NCBI RefSeq assembly: GCF_018861125.1
Contig: NZ_JAHKQN010000013.1
Location: 159,160-223,159 of the forward strand
Direction of reading: 5' to 3'
DNA length: 64,000 nt
Source: Cellulophaga baltica
GTDB taxonomy: Bacteria; Bacteroidota; Bacteroidia; Flavobacteriales; Flavobacteriaceae
The notes under the pieces were generated by a model. That model was given only the letters and a program-made list of their open reading frames with translations, was not told the DNA's origin and made no database searches. This document shows positions 63,121 to 64,000 of the stretch, one piece after another (within the stretch, counting starts at the first letter, position 1; every line of letters begins with the position of its first letter). A program made the position numbers and the translations under genes.

Positions 63121-64000
63121 TATCTCTTGCATCAAATCTTCGTATGTAAACGATTTTTCCTCTGAAATCGGGTTTTCAATTTGATAATTTATATTAGCTC
63201 TAATAGCTTTTAAACCTGATACACCTTGCAAACCTTCAAGATCAACTATTTCGACTGAACCAGTAAAATATCCTTTAGATTTTAAGAACTTTATAAAACG
63301 TAAGTATTCTAGCTCGTCACTTTTTTGAGAGTAAACAATTACTAATTTACCAGGTTGTGTGATACGTTCTGTTGTACCTTTTACAAATGATTTATCAATT
63401 CTTTTTTTGATAATTTCATACCTCGCATTATACGTACCATCAACATCAAATCTTTTTTCATCCATTCTAAAACGGATTGCTAAAGAACCATTGTAAACCA
63501 ACATAAGTGAAGCTACATCTAATGGCACAGATAATTCTGGCTTCAGCTCATAATGCTTAAATTCCATTTCACACATTACTTGTAATTGCCATAATCGCAA
63601 ATTGCTCAAATAAAGAGGATCAAAATCTTTATGGTCAACTATTGATGCTCCAATATACATGTTATGCTCTACTCCATCAGTCTTGTAACGTTCAAAAAAG
63701 TGTGGAAACATTTCTTGTGCTTCTTTCTGTTTTTTATCGAGAACCGATGATAACTTTTTGTTGATAGCCATTACACTTTCATCATAATTTCTACGATGAT
63801 CATAATATGATTTTGTTCCCATATCAATATCCGACTCATAGGCTGTAATCATACTCAATAAATCTTCATCACCTTGAGTTTTCAAATGTTCAAAAACCGG
63901 AACTATTTCATTTTGCACGAAACTAAAAACAGATTGCTCACTATTTGTATTAAGCACTTCTTTTACCTCGTCAATATGATTGTTGGTTCTAAACATTAAT
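63112..64000 (-). CDS. C-terminal part of a GAF-type protein, cut by window edge
   Basis: The frame is open from the stop near 63112 to the window edge; a start at the ATG at 63996 would give 294 residues, but the region reads as the conserved C-terminal part of a longer flavobacterial protein (often annotated as GAF-domain protein), so the N-terminus probably lies beyond 64000. Conserved segments: QSVFSFVQNEIVPVFEHLK, FERYKTDGVEHNMYIGASI, DEKRFDVDGTYNARYE and VIVYSQKSDELEYLRF. No catalytic motif seen. Convergent with HD-PycTM. Confidence 0.6.
   Translation of the reverse strand, partial: LMFRTNNHIDEVKEVLNTNSEQSVFSFVQNEIVPVFEHLKTQGDEDLLSMITAYESDIDMGTKSYYDHRRNYDESVMAINKKLSSVLDKKQKEAQEMFPHFFERYKTDGVEHNMYIGASIVDHKDFDPLYLSNLRLWQLQVMCEMEFKHYELKPELSVPLDVASLMLVYNGSLAIRFRMDEKRFDVDGTYNARYEIIKKRIDKSFVKGTTERITQPGKLVIVYSQKSDELEYLRFIKFLKSKGYFTGSVEIVDLEGLQGVSGLKAIRANINYQIENPISEEKSFTYEDLMQEIKK

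Overview
The window is an AT-rich stretch of a Bacteroidota chromosome, almost certainly a Flavobacteriaceae member. The evidence is repeated TAnnTTTG promoter boxes without Shine-Dalgarno sequences, frequent TTG starts, mevalonate-pathway genes, a GYDIA-type GHMP kinase, a Flavobacteriia-style arg/pro operon with an N-succinylornithine-type carbamoyltransferase, and a maltose-phosphorylase cluster. I cannot name the genus. I saw no IS element, phage, CRISPR array or rRNA. One tRNA (Phe-GAA) is present.

Layout. 1-1.6 kb: N-terminal part of a dipeptidyl peptidase IV (runs off the edge). 1.7-4.0 kb: HMG-CoA reductase and GYDIA kinase, ending in a terminator. 4.0-10.9 kb (minus): an envelope operon of PpiD-like foldase, CNNM/CorC-type protein, small membrane protein, LptC and TPR protein, with coaX further upstream. 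10.9-11.1 kb: tRNA-Phe with promoter and terminator. 11.2-14.7 kb: rhodanese, two arsenosugar-type glycosyltransferases, purine nucleoside phosphorylase and DUF547. 14.7-19.9 kb (minus): an amidase, its degenerate paralogue, a BamA/TamA-like barrel, a GH113-like lipoprotein and another outer-membrane protein. 20.1-27.05 kb: one tight operon of FAD oxidoreductase, membrane polyferredoxin, YwqK/MORN protein and three glycosyltransferases.

27.1-40.3 kb: arginine/proline operon (GNAT, argG, an inserted unknown gene, argC, proC, argD, proA, proB, argF', argB, argE, argH, M1 peptidase). A canonical promoter precedes it, followed by a 28-codon, nearly leaderless leader peptide ending Arg-Arg-Arg-Pro, which points to ribosome-mediated attenuation. 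40.3-42.3 kb (minus): zinc metallopeptidase and RluB-type pseudouridine synthase. 42.3-46.3 kb (minus): mvaD, mevalonate kinase, a UbiA-type prenyltransferase and a nitrilase; with 1.7-4 kb this gives most of the mevalonate pathway. 46.4-49.4 kb: TspO, DUF1697, BaiN-type flavoprotein and GDPD. 49.4-57.0 kb (minus): alpha-glucan/maltose catabolism (GH13, GH65, beta-phosphoglucomutase, LacI regulator, sodium symporter). 57.3-64 kb: a beta-propeller lipoprotein, a 1237-residue lipoprotein joining metallophosphatase, kinase-like region and outer-membrane barrel, an HD-Pycsar-effector fusion, and the C-terminal part of a GAF-type protein.

The most noteworthy items are the arginine leader, the phosphatase/kinase-like/barrel fusion, the orphan HD-PycTM protein, the pseudo-amidase, a perfect terminator-like hairpin inside a glycosyltransferase gene, and the redox-plus-glycosyltransferase operon.
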